From an uncultured Eubacteriaceae bacterium (GTDB taxonomy: Bacteria > Bacillota > Clostridia > Lachnospirales > Lachnospiraceae): a DNA stretch of 16,150 nt. Positions 1-7,941 of the stretch are shown in pieces. The stretch is taken from assembly GCA_945938055.1 (NCBI GenBank), contig CAMEUH010000029.1:1-16150 (forward strand), given 5' to 3'. Numbering within the stretch: the first letter of the stretch is position 1; the number at the start of each line of letters is the position of its first letter. The notes under the pieces were generated by a model, which made no database searches, was not told the origin of the DNA, and saw only the letters and a list, made by a program, of their open reading frames with translations. Made by a program: the position numbers and the translations under genes.

Positions 1-80
1 TCCTTCCCATCGTCTACCCGCATCCGGCAGGAGAACCCGACACTTCAGCGTTGCAAATCCAAATTCATATATACAATCCA

Positions 81-110
81 AATAAAATAGGGATACTTTT
101 TCAGCACCCC
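81..110 (-). terminator. Rho-independent terminator after the MarR gene
   Basis: On the minus strand GGGGTGCT (110-103) and AGTATCCC (97-90) form an 8-bp stem, including two G-T pairs, around a GAAAA loop. It is followed by the T-rich run TATTTTATTT. It begins 14 nt after the stop codon of the MarR gene, so it plausibly closes the leftward three-gene unit. The stem was paired by eye and no folding energy was computed. Confidence 0.6.
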
Positions 111-123
111 TCATCCTTCACTC

Positions 124-561
124 TCATTCACCGAGCATTATTTCAATATTTTCCTCAATCTGCTTTGCCACCTTGTTAAAGGTTTGCAAATCTTCTTCTG
201 CAATACCTGACATAATCCTTTCCGACATCTTCTGCCATAAAGCATCCATATCCCTGATAACAGAATCCGCCTGTTCTGTAATTTCATAATGTACATACCG
301 GCGGTCCTTTTCATCTCTCTGGTAAACGACATATCCCTTTTGATGGAGATTATCCATTGTAGACGAAATATGACCTTTGTTCATTTGTAAATACTGACAA
401 ATATCTGTCAGGGTATTGAAATTTTCATATCGGTGCAAAAAATACAGAACCTCAATTTCAACCCTGTTAAGATTTGCCTGTTTCTTTGCATCCGTCATTA
501 CACTCTCAAGAAGCTTCTTGAACCTTCCTCCTCTGAGAATTCCCTCCACACTATGTTCCAT
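124..561 (-). CDS. MarR-family winged-helix transcriptional regulator
   Basis: Predicted dimeric MarR-type DNA-binding regulator of 145 residues. The centre holds the winged helix: recognition-helix region around residues 52-72 (LTDICQYLQMNKGHISSTMD) and the typical wing DEKDRRYV at 83-90. The flanking helices (about 10-30 and 100-142) would form the dimer interface. I chose the ATG at 561 rather than the one at 582 because AAGGTGA lies at proper spacing before 561, while nothing resembling a ribosome site precedes 582. It is the last gene of a leftward unit, 33 nt after the YjbR-MGMT fusion. Such regulators often sense small lipophilic or phenolic compounds and control exporters. A MATE exporter lies nearby in a divergent unit, but a regulatory link is only inferred. 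No odd residues were seen. Confidence 0.9.
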   Translation of the reverse strand: MEHSVEGILRGGRFKKLLESVMTDAKKQANLNRVEIEVLYFLHRYENFNTLTDICQYLQMNKGHISSTMDNLHQKGYVVYQRDEKDRRYVHYEITEQADSVIRDMDALWQKMSERIMSGIAEEDLQTFNKVAKQIEENIEIMLGE

Positions 562-584
562 GCTTTCACCTTTTCTTTTCATAT

Positions 585-599
585 ATTAATGGAATTAAT
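585..599. promoter_or_regulatory. Near-palindrome before the MarR gene
   Basis: ATTAATggaATTAAT: each ATTAAT is itself palindromic and the two lie 3 bp apart. It overlaps the stop codon of the upstream gene and lies about 24 bp before the chosen MarR start, where an autoregulatory site could sit. AT-rich palindromes of this size also arise by chance, so this is a weak call. Confidence 0.2.
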
Positions 600-1212
600 C
601 CATTCCATATTTGCTCAAATCCACTTTTCCATTTACTACCTCAACGCCATCTTCCTTAAGCCGTTTTTCCTGCTCTCCTGCTCCTCCAAACGCTCCCGAA
701 AGTTCCCCTTTTGCATTTACCACGCGGAAACATGGAATATTCTCCGGGTCCGGATTCTTATGAAGTGCATTTCCTACTGCTCTTGCCATGTTCTTATCGC
801 CTGCAAGTTCTGCAATCTGACCATAAGTTGCCACATGGCCTTTTGGAATTTTCTTAACGGCCTCATAAATTCTTTTCGAAGGACTATCAGTCACCATCTC
901 ATAGCTTTCCGCAATCATTCTTTTGATGTCTTTATCCGGTATGGAACCATCCAGTATAATTGTGTTCCAATGCTCCTTGTTCTGATGGTATCCGGGAATG
1001 ACCGCATCAAAGGCATTTCTCCAGAAATCCCTCCACTCCGGATCAGCTTTCACGTTGAGGTTAACATATCCTTCCCTCTCGTAAGTCCACAAAAAAGCCT
1101 TTTTGCTCCCCTTCACCCGCACCAGCTGCCAGTTTGGGTCATGGAAAGGAGCTTCCATAAATGTATCCGGAAAGGAGAGTCCATATTCCAGTGCTTCTTC
1201 TCTTGTTTTCAT
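595..1212 (-). CDS. YjbR/MmcQ domain fused to MGMT-like alkyltransferase domain
   Basis: Two-domain protein of 205 residues. Residues 1-105 match the MmcQ/YjbR fold (DUF419), seen in LVRVKGSKKAFLW, GYVNLNVKADPEW and PGYHQNKEHWNTI. Residues 110-205 match the DNA-binding alkyltransferase domain of the O6-alkylguanine-DNA methyltransferase family: KGHVATYGQIAELAG (124-138), the helix with the arginine finger ARAVGNAL (143-150), and the active-site motif IPCFRVV (159-165). The acceptor cysteine is present (Cys161) but the usual histidine of PCHRV is Phe162. It is therefore neither a classical MGMT nor a Trp-type alkyltransferase-like protein. It probably recognises alkylated or damaged bases, but transfer activity is uncertain. 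AAGGAG sits 7 nt before the ATG. It lies 30 nt after the DUF4143 gene and 33 nt before the MarR gene, so co-transcription is likely. Confidence 0.85.
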   Translation of the reverse strand: MKTREEALEYGLSFPDTFMEAPFHDPNWQLVRVKGSKKAFLWTYEREGYVNLNVKADPEWRDFWRNAFDAVIPGYHQNKEHWNTIILDGSIPDKDIKRMIAESYEMVTDSPSKRIYEAVKKIPKGHVATYGQIAELAGDKNMARAVGNALHKNPDPENIPCFRVVNAKGELSGAFGGAGEQEKRLKEDGVEVVNGKVDLSKYGMD

Positions 1213-1242
1213 AAGCTGTCTCCTTTTTATTTTAAACTTTTT

Positions 1243-2538
1243 CTATCCTTTAATACTTGCCGGATTAAGTAAGAAATCATAGATATTTACCGTCAAAATG
1301 CCATGCTCATCATAATGTGCCGGAACAATATCCTTTGTTATGACAATCTTCTTAAAAGAATCATCAATTTTCCGGAATGGTCTTATTTCCTGCGCACGTT
1401 TATCTTCATCTGGAATGGAATATGCCGACTGAATATAATATCTTGTGAAACCTAGATTACACACAAAATCCACTTCAAGAGCTTTACGAATCGCATTTCC
1501 GTCCTTATTTTTTTCTGCTATCGGCACTACTCCAACATCCACGCTATAACCGCGTATACGAAGTTCGTTATAAATTAAATTTTCCATAGAATGAGCCTGT
1601 TCAAACTGGCGGAAGCTAATACGTGCATTGCGAAGACCAAGATCCGAGAAATAATACTTTCTTGGCGTTTCTATATAAGCTTTTCCCTTTATGTCATATC
1701 TCTGTGCTGACTCAATCAGGAAAGAATCCTCAAAATAATCAAGGTATTTCTTAATTGTTCTTGAAGTGATATTTGACTTCTTTACATTCTTAAATGTATT
1801 TTTTAATTTTTCAGGATTGGTCAGAGAACCAATTGACGAAGAAAGTATATTGAGCAAATCTTCCAATTCGCCCTGATTTTTAACTTTGTTTCGCTTGAAT
1901 ATATCTCTAATATATATTTCGCTGAACAGGGTATCCAACGCTGTAGCTTTATCACCTGCTCCTTCACGAAGAACTACCAAAGGTATTCCCCCATAAAGCA
2001 TATATTCGGACAGTCCCTCATATTTATCACCCTGATATACAGACATAAATTCAGAAAAACTTAACGGATACATGTGTATCTCATCACCACGTCCTGCAAA
2101 CTCTGTAACAATATCCTTGGATAAAAATTTTGCATTACTTCCGGTTACATACACATCCATATTATCCTTGCGAAGATATCCATTTAACACTGATTCAAAA
2201 CAATCAAGCATCTGTACTTCATCTAAAAGAAGATAATACATACCATCACCTGTGGTCTGAGTGCGAATATATGTCATAAATTTTTCAGGATCTACACCTC
2301 TTTTCTCCTTTTCAATCTTTATAAGACTTTCACCAATGAGATAAAGGTCATCTGCAGAATCAAAGGCAAAACGTATGATATGATTTTTATCCACACCATT
2401 TTCTAATAAATAATTATAAAAGATAGTATTTAACAGATATGACTTACCACATCTTCTAATACCCGTTATCACTTTTATCAAACCATTATTTTTTCTTTTT
2501 ATCAACTTATCTAAATAATAGTCACGTTTAATTTCCAT
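1243..2538 (-). CDS. DUF4143-type AAA ATPase with C-terminal nuclease-like domain
   Basis: 431-residue member of the widespread AAA_14/DUF4143 family, whose cellular role is poorly known. Seen: Walker A GIRRCGKS (26-33), Walker B LLLDEVQ (103-109), a TGSN sensor (132-135), and the family motif PLSFSEF (158-164). A C-terminal DUF4143 region follows, with LIYNELRIRGY (321-331), EVDFV (355-359) and YYIQSAYSI (367-375). The last part has the layout of a PD-(D/E)XK-like core, with glutamine where the catalytic lysine would be, as is common in this family. The frame opens further up to a GTG at 2586, but that codon lies inside a palindromic repeat and has no ribosome site. The ATG at 2538 is preceded by AAAGGCGG and fits the family's usual N-terminus. 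First gene of the leftward unit, with a recognisable promoter at 2598-2626. Confidence 0.88.
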   Translation of the reverse strand: MEIKRDYYLDKLIKRKNNGLIKVITGIRRCGKSYLLNTIFYNYLLENGVDKNHIIRFAFDSADDLYLIGESLIKIEKEKRGVDPEKFMTYIRTQTTGDGMYYLLLDEVQMLDCFESVLNGYLRKDNMDVYVTGSNAKFLSKDIVTEFAGRGDEIHMYPLSFSEFMSVYQGDKYEGLSEYMLYGGIPLVVLREGAGDKATALDTLFSEIYIRDIFKRNKVKNQGELEDLLNILSSSIGSLTNPEKLKNTFKNVKKSNITSRTIKKYLDYFEDSFLIESAQRYDIKGKAYIETPRKYYFSDLGLRNARISFRQFEQAHSMENLIYNELRIRGYSVDVGVVPIAEKNKDGNAIRKALEVDFVCNLGFTRYYIQSAYSIPDEDKRAQEIRPFRKIDDSFKKIVITKDIVPAHYDEHGILTVNIYDFLLNPASIKG

Positions 2539-2555
2539 ATCGCATCCGCCTTTCA

Positions 2556-2684
2556 TTTTAGAAAAGATTTTTGCAACCAGTTGCACTTTTCAGTCCTATA
2601 ATAACATTAAAAAATAAAAATCACAATCGAATATTTATTTTTAGGAAAGATTTTTGCAACCAGTTGCATTTTTCTGTCCCATAA
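2556..2684. repeat. Two 46-bp direct repeats, each centred on a TGCAACcaGTTGCA palindrome
   Basis: Copy 1 is 2556-2601 and copy 2 is 2639-2684; they differ at 4 of 46 positions and are offset by 83 bp, close to eight helical turns. Each contains the inverted repeat TGCAAC-CA-GTTGCA (2572-2585 and 2655-2668). Copy 1 includes the -10 of the leftward promoter; in copy 2 the matching positions are altered and no longer look like a -10. The pair sits between the two divergent units. Likely operators for a dimeric regulator. The regulator's identity is inferred only; the MarR protein encoded at 124-561 is a candidate. Confidence 0.65.
2598..2626 (-). promoter_or_regulatory. Promoter of the DUF4143-MGMT-MarR unit
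   Basis: On the minus strand: -35 TTGTGA (2626-2621), 17-bp spacer, -10 TATTAT (2603-2598) with an extended-10 TGt just before it. Transcription would start near 2591, so the palindrome at 2572-2585 lies immediately downstream of the start, a position where a bound repressor would block elongation. Confidence 0.6.
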
Positions 2685-2692
2685 ATATATAC

Positions 2693-2721
2693 TGGCTGTG
2701 CTTTTAAAGATATGCTATAAT
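2693..2721 (+). promoter_or_regulatory. Promoter of the AAA+ ATPase-MATE unit
   Basis: A perfect -10 TATAAT (2716-2721) with an extended-10 TGc directly before it. The -35 region (TGGCTG at 2693-2698, 17-bp spacer) is poor, as is usual for extended-10 promoters. The palindrome of the second direct repeat (2655-2668) ends 24 bp upstream of this -35, where either an activator or a distal repressor site could lie. Confidence 0.6.
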
Positions 2722-2752
2722 TAACAGACAGGAACTAACAGAAGGAGTCAAT

Positions 2753-4156
2753 ATGAATTTAGCTCAAAATTTAGACGAATGTAAAAGAATTTGTGATCGA
2801 TTTAAGGTTCAGCTAAGGGAAGCCGGAGAAGATAATTTTTACTATAAAATCATCGACCAGCTTGCCAATATGGCATTTCTGATTGCCGCCGCCAACTCTC
2901 TTGTGAGTGAAGCCGAGATTAACACAATTAATGGCCACCTGAAATTATCTATGAATTTCAATGCCTTAAAGAAAAAATATGGTTCCGACTGTATGTCAGA
3001 AGACAGCTTTCTTCATAAAGTACCAAGCGTTATTACTACCATGGCTGAGATTGAGAAAAAGCAAAATCCTGCCCCTGACAGTTTTCTTAGGGATACAAGA
3101 ACCATATATGAGGCATTTGGTCTGATGGGAAGACTAATGGTTGACTGTAATGGCACCAAATTAAAATACGAGAACATGTTTCTTGATTTTTTTATGGGAA
3201 GATCATTAAAATACATCCTTTCTGTAGAAGCCAGAGATGATTTTTTAAAGGATTTGGAAATTGAATATCCATCATTTTACCAATATGACAAATCATCTGA
3301 TGATAACGACGACGATGATGATGCAGAAACGGATTATACGATTGACCAGGATAAAATTAACAGTATCTTAAAGGAAATTGATAACTTAATCGGTCTCGAA
3401 CAGGTTAAGAAGGAAATTCACGACATGGTGAATCTTACCATTGTACAGAAGATGCGTGGCAAAAAAGGTCTTAAGAATGTTGGAATTTCCAAGCATTTAG
3501 TATTTTCCGGCAATCCCGGAACAGGTAAGACTACCATTGCAAGAAAGATTGCACAGTTATATGCCCAGCTTGGAATTACTGAAACAGATAAACTGATTGA
3601 AACAGACCGCGCTGATCTTGTATCCGGCTATATGGGACAAACCGCCGCCAATGTTAAAAGGATTGCAAATGATGCCATGGGCGGTGTCTTATTTATAGAT
3701 GAAGCCTATACGTTATCCAATTCCGGTCTGGAAAATGACTATGGTCAGGAAGCAATTGACACATTAATCAAGATTATGGAAGATGAGCGTAACAAGCTTG
3801 TGGTTATCGTAGCCGGTTATATTAATGAAATGGAGAAATTTATTGACTCCAACCCGGGACTTCGTTCCAGATTTAATAAATATATTCATTTTGATGATTA
3901 TTCCGATGAAGACTTATTGAAGATATTTGAACATTTTTGTCATGAACAGGACTATACGGTTGATGAAAATGCTTACGAGCTTCTGAAATCAAAGATTATA
4001 TCCCTGAGAAACGAACCTGGTGTCTTTTCTAATGCAAGAGCTGTTCGAAATTACTTTGAAAAAGTTATTTCCAAACAGGCCAACCGTATTGTTACGAATA
4101 TCAGCAGCTTAAGTACCGAAGAATTACAGCATCTTACGATTGAAGATTTTATGTAA
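2753..4156 (+). CDS. CbbX/SpoVK-like AAA+ ATPase with N-terminal helical domain
   Basis: 467 residues. Residues 205-460 form an AAA+ module of the CbbX/SpoVK/EccA type: LIGLEQVKKEI (212-222), Walker A GNPGTGKT (253-260), Walker B VLFIDEA (312-318), sensor 1 VIVAGY (351-356), arginine-finger region NPGLRSRF (367-374), and sensor-2 region NARAVRN (427-433). All key residues are intact, so a hexameric remodelling ATPase is expected. Residues 1-175 are helical and loosely recall a TerB-like domain around AAANSLVSEAEINTI (45-59); this is an uncertain reading. A very acidic linker (182-194, nine Asp) joins the two parts. Relatives remodel Rubisco or assist type VII secretion; nothing here points to either, so the substrate is unknown. 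GAAGGAG precedes the ATG. It is followed after 33 nt by the MATE gene, so the two are probably one transcript. Confidence 0.88.
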   Translation: MNLAQNLDECKRICDRFKVQLREAGEDNFYYKIIDQLANMAFLIAAANSLVSEAEINTINGHLKLSMNFNALKKKYGSDCMSEDSFLHKVPSVITTMAEIEKKQNPAPDSFLRDTRTIYEAFGLMGRLMVDCNGTKLKYENMFLDFFMGRSLKYILSVEARDDFLKDLEIEYPSFYQYDKSSDDNDDDDDAETDYTIDQDKINSILKEIDNLIGLEQVKKEIHDMVNLTIVQKMRGKKGLKNVGISKHLVFSGNPGTGKTTIARKIAQLYAQLGITETDKLIETDRADLVSGYMGQTAANVKRIANDAMGGVLFIDEAYTLSNSGLENDYGQEAIDTLIKIMEDERNKLVVIVAGYINEMEKFIDSNPGLRSRFNKYIHFDDYSDEDLLKIFEHFCHEQDYTVDENAYELLKSKIISLRNEPGVFSNARAVRNYFEKVISKQANRIVTNISSLSTEELQHLTIEDFM

Positions 4157-4189
4157 CAGCTTAATGATGACAATTGGGGAGCATAAATC

Positions 4190-5542
4190 ATGGCAAACAG
4201 TAAAAAGATTGATATGACCACAGGGTCCATTATGAAAAATGTTCTGCTTTTTGCAGTTCCAATTGTTATTGGGAATGTATTGCAGCAGCTATATACCACG
4301 GTAGATACCTGGGTTGTGGGAAATTATTGCGGTAATACCTCACTGGCAGCAGTGGGAACCAGTTCCCAGCCTGTAGAGGTTCTTCTGTGCATCTTTCTGG
4401 GTATTGGTACAGGTGTTTCGATTCTGATTTCACAATATATTGGTGCTCTTGATATTGATAGCCTTAAAAAGACTTCGGATACCGCAGTCTTTTTTGTGTA
4501 TGCCTGTGGAATTCCAATTGCAATCATTGGCGTGATAGTGACTCCCGGGATGTTAAAATGGATGCATGTGCCGGAAGATACCATGAGTGCAGCAGTACTG
4601 TATACAAGAATCATTTTTCTTGGTGCACTGGGCAACATCGGTTACAACATGAACGCAGGTATATTGCGCGGTTTGGGAGACAGTAAGGCATCTCTTTGGT
4701 TTCTTGTTGTTTCCTGTGTAATGAATATTATCCTGGATTTCACCTTTGTAGCATATTTTCAAATGGATGTTGGCGGTGTTGCACTTGCGACCACCTTAGC
4801 AATGTACATGTCGTGGCTGATAAGCATCTGCTACATTCGCAAGAAATTCCCGGAGTTGGAATTCCATTTTCTTCCCCTGAAAATGGACAAAAAAGAACTA
4901 AAGAATATTATTGCGCTCGGATTACCAATTGGTCTTAATAATTCATTATATTCCTTTGGTCATGTTGCAATGCAGGCCCTGATTAATCAGCAGGGAACAA
5001 CTTTTATGGCCGGCATGTCCGTATCGCAGCGTGTAACCGGTATGACCAATATCGCCATAACTGCATTATCTTCTGCGGCAACCACATTTTCAGGACAAAA
5101 TTACGGTGCCAAGAACTTTGACCGTTTGAGAAAAGGATATATCAAAATTCCACTTGTTTCCGGTATCATTACCCTAAGTGCCGGTCTTTTGGTCATCTCA
5201 TTCCGCATGCCAATTCTGCGTTTCTTCGTAAAGGATGAGTTAATCCTGATGTATGCAAGCCGTAATGTAAAAGTACTTCTTTTATCTCAATGGCTTTATG
5301 CAATTTTTAACGGAATTATATGCATCGTCAATGGTGTAGGATTAATTCGTTATTCCACCATGGTCAATATTTTAATGCTTTGGGCAGTACGCATCCCAAG
5401 TGCATATCTGATTGACGCTTACTACGATGGAACTTATATTATGCTTTGCTACCCAATCAGTTTCTGTTTCGGCATGCTGATGATGATTAGTTACTATATA
5501 TTCTCAAAACACTGGAAAGAAATCATTCATACAGGCTTATAG
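4190..5542 (+). CDS. MATE-family multidrug/cation antiporter
   Basis: 450-residue polytopic membrane protein with about twelve hydrophobic segments in two similar halves (MatE domains roughly 14-175 and 240-400). The N-terminal signature TTGSIMKNVLLFAVP followed by GNVLQQLYTTVDTWVVG is characteristic of the DinF/NorM-like branch. It should export organic compounds across the cytoplasmic membrane in exchange for sodium ions or protons; the substrate cannot be read from sequence. GGGGAG lies 8 nt before the ATG. It sits 33 nt after the AAA+ ATPase gene and shares its promoter. It converges with the WYL regulator gene, leaving 85 nt between the stop codons, where I see no convincing terminator. 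Length and motifs look complete. Confidence 0.93.
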   Translation: MANSKKIDMTTGSIMKNVLLFAVPIVIGNVLQQLYTTVDTWVVGNYCGNTSLAAVGTSSQPVEVLLCIFLGIGTGVSILISQYIGALDIDSLKKTSDTAVFFVYACGIPIAIIGVIVTPGMLKWMHVPEDTMSAAVLYTRIIFLGALGNIGYNMNAGILRGLGDSKASLWFLVVSCVMNIILDFTFVAYFQMDVGGVALATTLAMYMSWLISICYIRKKFPELEFHFLPLKMDKKELKNIIALGLPIGLNNSLYSFGHVAMQALINQQGTTFMAGMSVSQRVTGMTNIAITALSSAATTFSGQNYGAKNFDRLRKGYIKIPLVSGIITLSAGLLVISFRMPILRFFVKDELILMYASRNVKVLLLSQWLYAIFNGIICIVNGVGLIRYSTMVNILMLWAVRIPSAYLIDAYYDGTYIMLCYPISFCFGMLMMISYYIFSKHWKEIIHTGL

Positions 5543-5627
5543 ACTTTGCTTGGTCATACGCAAGTCAATCCTTACCTTGAGATTTGCAGAAGAATCTGCG
5601 ACAACTGTCCGACTTACGTCATCCTTT

Positions 5628-6620
5628 TTATTCCAGATTTTCAAGAAAATCTTTTGCAGCCTCACGCATCCGTTCCACGACATTCTCTGGTCCAACAACT
5701 TTAACGCCCTTGCCCAGGCTAAATATCCAACCAAAGAATTGAGGGCTGACATTAACATCTACATTCAATTCACTATGCCCTTCGTCAACAGGTCGTAAAG
5801 TAATTTCTTTTCCAAATCTGTCAATAAAAACACCACACATTTCATTGACAAATTGAATTTTCACCCGGGTTTTCGTTCCCTGATACATACCAAATGTTGA
5901 TTTGGAATATACTGCCATATCAAAGTTTTTAAAAGCTTCCCTGCCATCTCGTTTTTCATCTTCGATGGAAATACGCATCATCTTATCTACCCGATAGTGC
6001 TTAATTTTATGATCCAGATCATCAAAAGCCACCATATAGTAATTTTCATCGTCCCATGTTAATGCCCACGGGCTTACTACAAACCAGTCACCATTATGTC
6101 TCGGGACAAGTTTTTTATTAATATCCCACTTATAATATTTAAACCGGATTTTCTTGTTTTCATTAATGGCTGTATGAATATCATCTACGTTATAATAAAC
6201 ACTTTCATTCATAGTCTTCACACGATCATTTATGAATACTTGTCGTTGCAGTTGTTTTGCCTGATGTTCGCTTACAAAACTTTTTATCTTTGAAATCAGT
6301 TCTCGTGATTTTGACTGAGTAATAAACTTCGAAGATTGAATCGCATCAATCAGGAGCTTAACTTCAGCAAGTTCAAATTCCCTTGCACCAACATGATAAT
6401 ACGTCTCACGACCTATCTGTTCTTTAATGACTTCTATTCCAAATTTTTCCGTCATATCCTGAAAATCAGAATAGATACTTTTTCTCTCCGCAGTTACATC
6501 ATATTTTTCAAGCTCATCTATTATCTGCGGCATGGTAAGACCATGCTCATCGTCCGTTTTCTCCTGCATCAGCTTCATTAAATAAATAAACTTAAACTTC
6601 TGATTGCTCCCTCGCGACAT
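5628..6620 (-). CDS. WYL-domain transcriptional regulator
   Basis: 330-residue regulator of the HTH-WYL-WCX type. Residues 8-70 form a winged helix (GLTMPQIIDELEKY, then AERKSIYSDFQDM). The WYL domain spans about 140-215, with VSPWALTWDDENYYMVAFD (182-200) and HKIKHYRVDKM (204-214). The namesake tripeptide reads YYM here. A WCX-like C-terminal region spans 250-328. WYL proteins often bind ligands or nucleic acid and several repress phage-defence operons (BrxR/CapW type). The target here is unknown, and the defence pair nearby is only a candidate. The ATG at 6620 was chosen because GGAGG lies 8 nt upstream; that GGAGG itself overlaps the alternative ATG at 6635. It has its own promoter at 6676-6704. 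Confidence 0.9.
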   Translation of the reverse strand: MSRGSNQKFKFIYLMKLMQEKTDDEHGLTMPQIIDELEKYDVTAERKSIYSDFQDMTEKFGIEVIKEQIGRETYYHVGAREFELAEVKLLIDAIQSSKFITQSKSRELISKIKSFVSEHQAKQLQRQVFINDRVKTMNESVYYNVDDIHTAINENKKIRFKYYKWDINKKLVPRHNGDWFVVSPWALTWDDENYYMVAFDDLDHKIKHYRVDKMMRISIEDEKRDGREAFKNFDMAVYSKSTFGMYQGTKTRVKIQFVNEMCGVFIDRFGKEITLRPVDEGHSELNVDVNVSPQFFGWIFSLGKGVKVVGPENVVERMREAAKDFLENLE

Positions 6621-6656
6621 AAGAACTTCCTCCATAAAATAATCTTCACCAAAATG

Positions 6657-6704
6657 ATGAACTTTACAATACTAAATTATATCAAACGGAGTTCATAATG
6701 TAAA
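6657..6704 (-). promoter_or_regulatory. Promoter of the WYL gene with flanking inverted repeat
   Basis: Minus strand: -35 TTTACA (6704-6699), 17-bp spacer, -10 TATAAT (6681-6676) with TGa before it. This is a near-consensus promoter. An inverted repeat ATGAACT/AGTTCAT (arms 6690-6696 and 6657-6663) straddles the -10 and the expected start. This suggests the WYL protein, or another dimer, binds here to control the gene. Confidence 0.6.
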
Positions 6705-6721
6705 ATGGACTTTTGCAATTG

Positions 6722-7858
6722 TCACTCCATTGCGCAAGCTTCCTTCGTTGTAATTCTGTTAATTTCATCCACGTTGTATGAATAAGCTTCTGCCATTGAA
6801 TTCAAATCAAAACATTCCGTCATAGCTCTGAGAACATCAAGTTCTTTGACTTTTGCTTTTCTCTCGTTTCGCAAATCTTTTAATTCCCTAAATACCTTGT
6901 ACCCTTGTGTAACGTTATAATTGGCATTTTCGATTTTATCCATTACTTCCTCAATCGCTTGCTCAATTTCCTGAATTTCAATCTGCAAATTTACCATATA
7001 CTGCCCGGCATTTTGATAAAATTCCATTTGCTGCTTTGCAAACCCAAGCCAATCATTTTCTCTATGGTCATAAATTGTTTCAACATAACTCATCTCTTGG
7101 TCCTCCATGTCTGCACCATTAATGACAAGCAATTCTGTCTCATCTGTTACTTGTTCAAAATGATTTTCTTTATGCAATTCACGATTTGTCAGCTTTGATT
7201 CCATTCCGTCAAACAAATCTGTCAGCTGACGAGGAGAATATTTTCTGTTGCCCAATTTTTCTAATTCTGTAAGAAATCCTCTTGCTTTTGCAACATTGGC
7301 ACTTGTACCTATCATTTTCTGAAAAAATTCCATTCTTGAAATTTCATCCTTTATCCCACGCCTTCGCTGCCTTGCATCCTTAAGAAGAACCATTGCCTTG
7401 AGACCTTCAGTTTCTGTCAAATCATATAATTCAACATAATGGAGCAAATCACATATTTCCTTTTCAACATCCGAATGTCTTTTGGCAAGTTCATCCTGAT
7501 ATCTCCTTGCACTGGTAGCCAAGAAAATAAAATAATTCACAAACTCACTCCAATCCGTATCTTCAATATTGTATTCAAAATCTGGCTGACACTTCTTTAA
7601 AGTTATCACTTCATCGTTGTGTTCCAGTCCTTCTGATTCCCCAATCATATCCTGTTCCGTTTTTTCAAGTTCTTCCACTGATATCGTATGATAAAATCTG
7701 GCCCGCTTTCCACCACCAATCCTTTGATTTGCCTCAAAGAAAGTAAAAACCGAAGCCTCTTCTCTATCTCTCGCAACAACCAAATGGTCACTTGCATTAA
7801 GTGTATAATAATTTCCATTTCCGTCCATTATGTATTGCAACCCTAAATCATTGCCCAT
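6722..7858 (-). CDS. Unrecognised 378-residue, mostly helical protein
   Basis: I cannot assign a known domain. The first 60 residues look beta-rich and open with MGNDLGLQYIMDGNGNYYTL, followed by HLVVARDREEASVFTF and a glycine/basic patch RIGGGKRARFYHT. Residues 65-105 are acidic. The rest is strongly helical with charged heptad-like stretches (about 115-200 and 275-365), suggesting coiled coils; there is no signal peptide or membrane segment. The ATG at 7858 is chosen because GGAGG lies 7 nt upstream, and an ATG further up at 7885 lacks one. It has a 101-nt gap to the WYL gene, which has its own promoter. Upstream is the strong terminator of the ATPase/TOPRIM-like pair, so it should be transcribed separately, but no clear promoter was seen. 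It reads as an intact gene. Confidence 0.75.
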   Translation of the reverse strand: MGNDLGLQYIMDGNGNYYTLNASDHLVVARDREEASVFTFFEANQRIGGGKRARFYHTISVEELEKTEQDMIGESEGLEHNDEVITLKKCQPDFEYNIEDTDWSEFVNYFIFLATSARRYQDELAKRHSDVEKEICDLLHYVELYDLTETEGLKAMVLLKDARQRRRGIKDEISRMEFFQKMIGTSANVAKARGFLTELEKLGNRKYSPRQLTDLFDGMESKLTNRELHKENHFEQVTDETELLVINGADMEDQEMSYVETIYDHRENDWLGFAKQQMEFYQNAGQYMVNLQIEIQEIEQAIEEVMDKIENANYNVTQGYKVFRELKDLRNERKAKVKELDVLRAMTECFDLNSMAEAYSYNVDEINRITTKEACAME

Positions 7859-7941
7859 ATGATCGCCTCCCATAGTCTTGTTCAAACAACATCTTTCATC
7901 TTGTTTTTGTTAATCTCACTTTAACATTTATGCTGTCCCTT

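Noticed and set aside
1..108. An open minus-strand frame running off the left edge (includes FATLKCRVLLPDAG).
   Set aside because: It has no start codon or ribosome site, overlaps the likely terminator hairpin, and no family was recognised. It could be a gene cut by the window edge but is not supportable.
433..1272. A 279-codon plus-strand open frame.
   Set aside because: It is antisense to the well-supported YjbR-MGMT and MarR genes, is rich in Phe, Ser, Cys and His as antisense frames are, and has no domain.
5543..5627. Weak hairpins in the convergent gap after the MATE gene (GACTT...AAGTC and GCAGAagaaTCTGC).
   Set aside because: Stems are short or bulged and neither is followed by a T tract on either strand.
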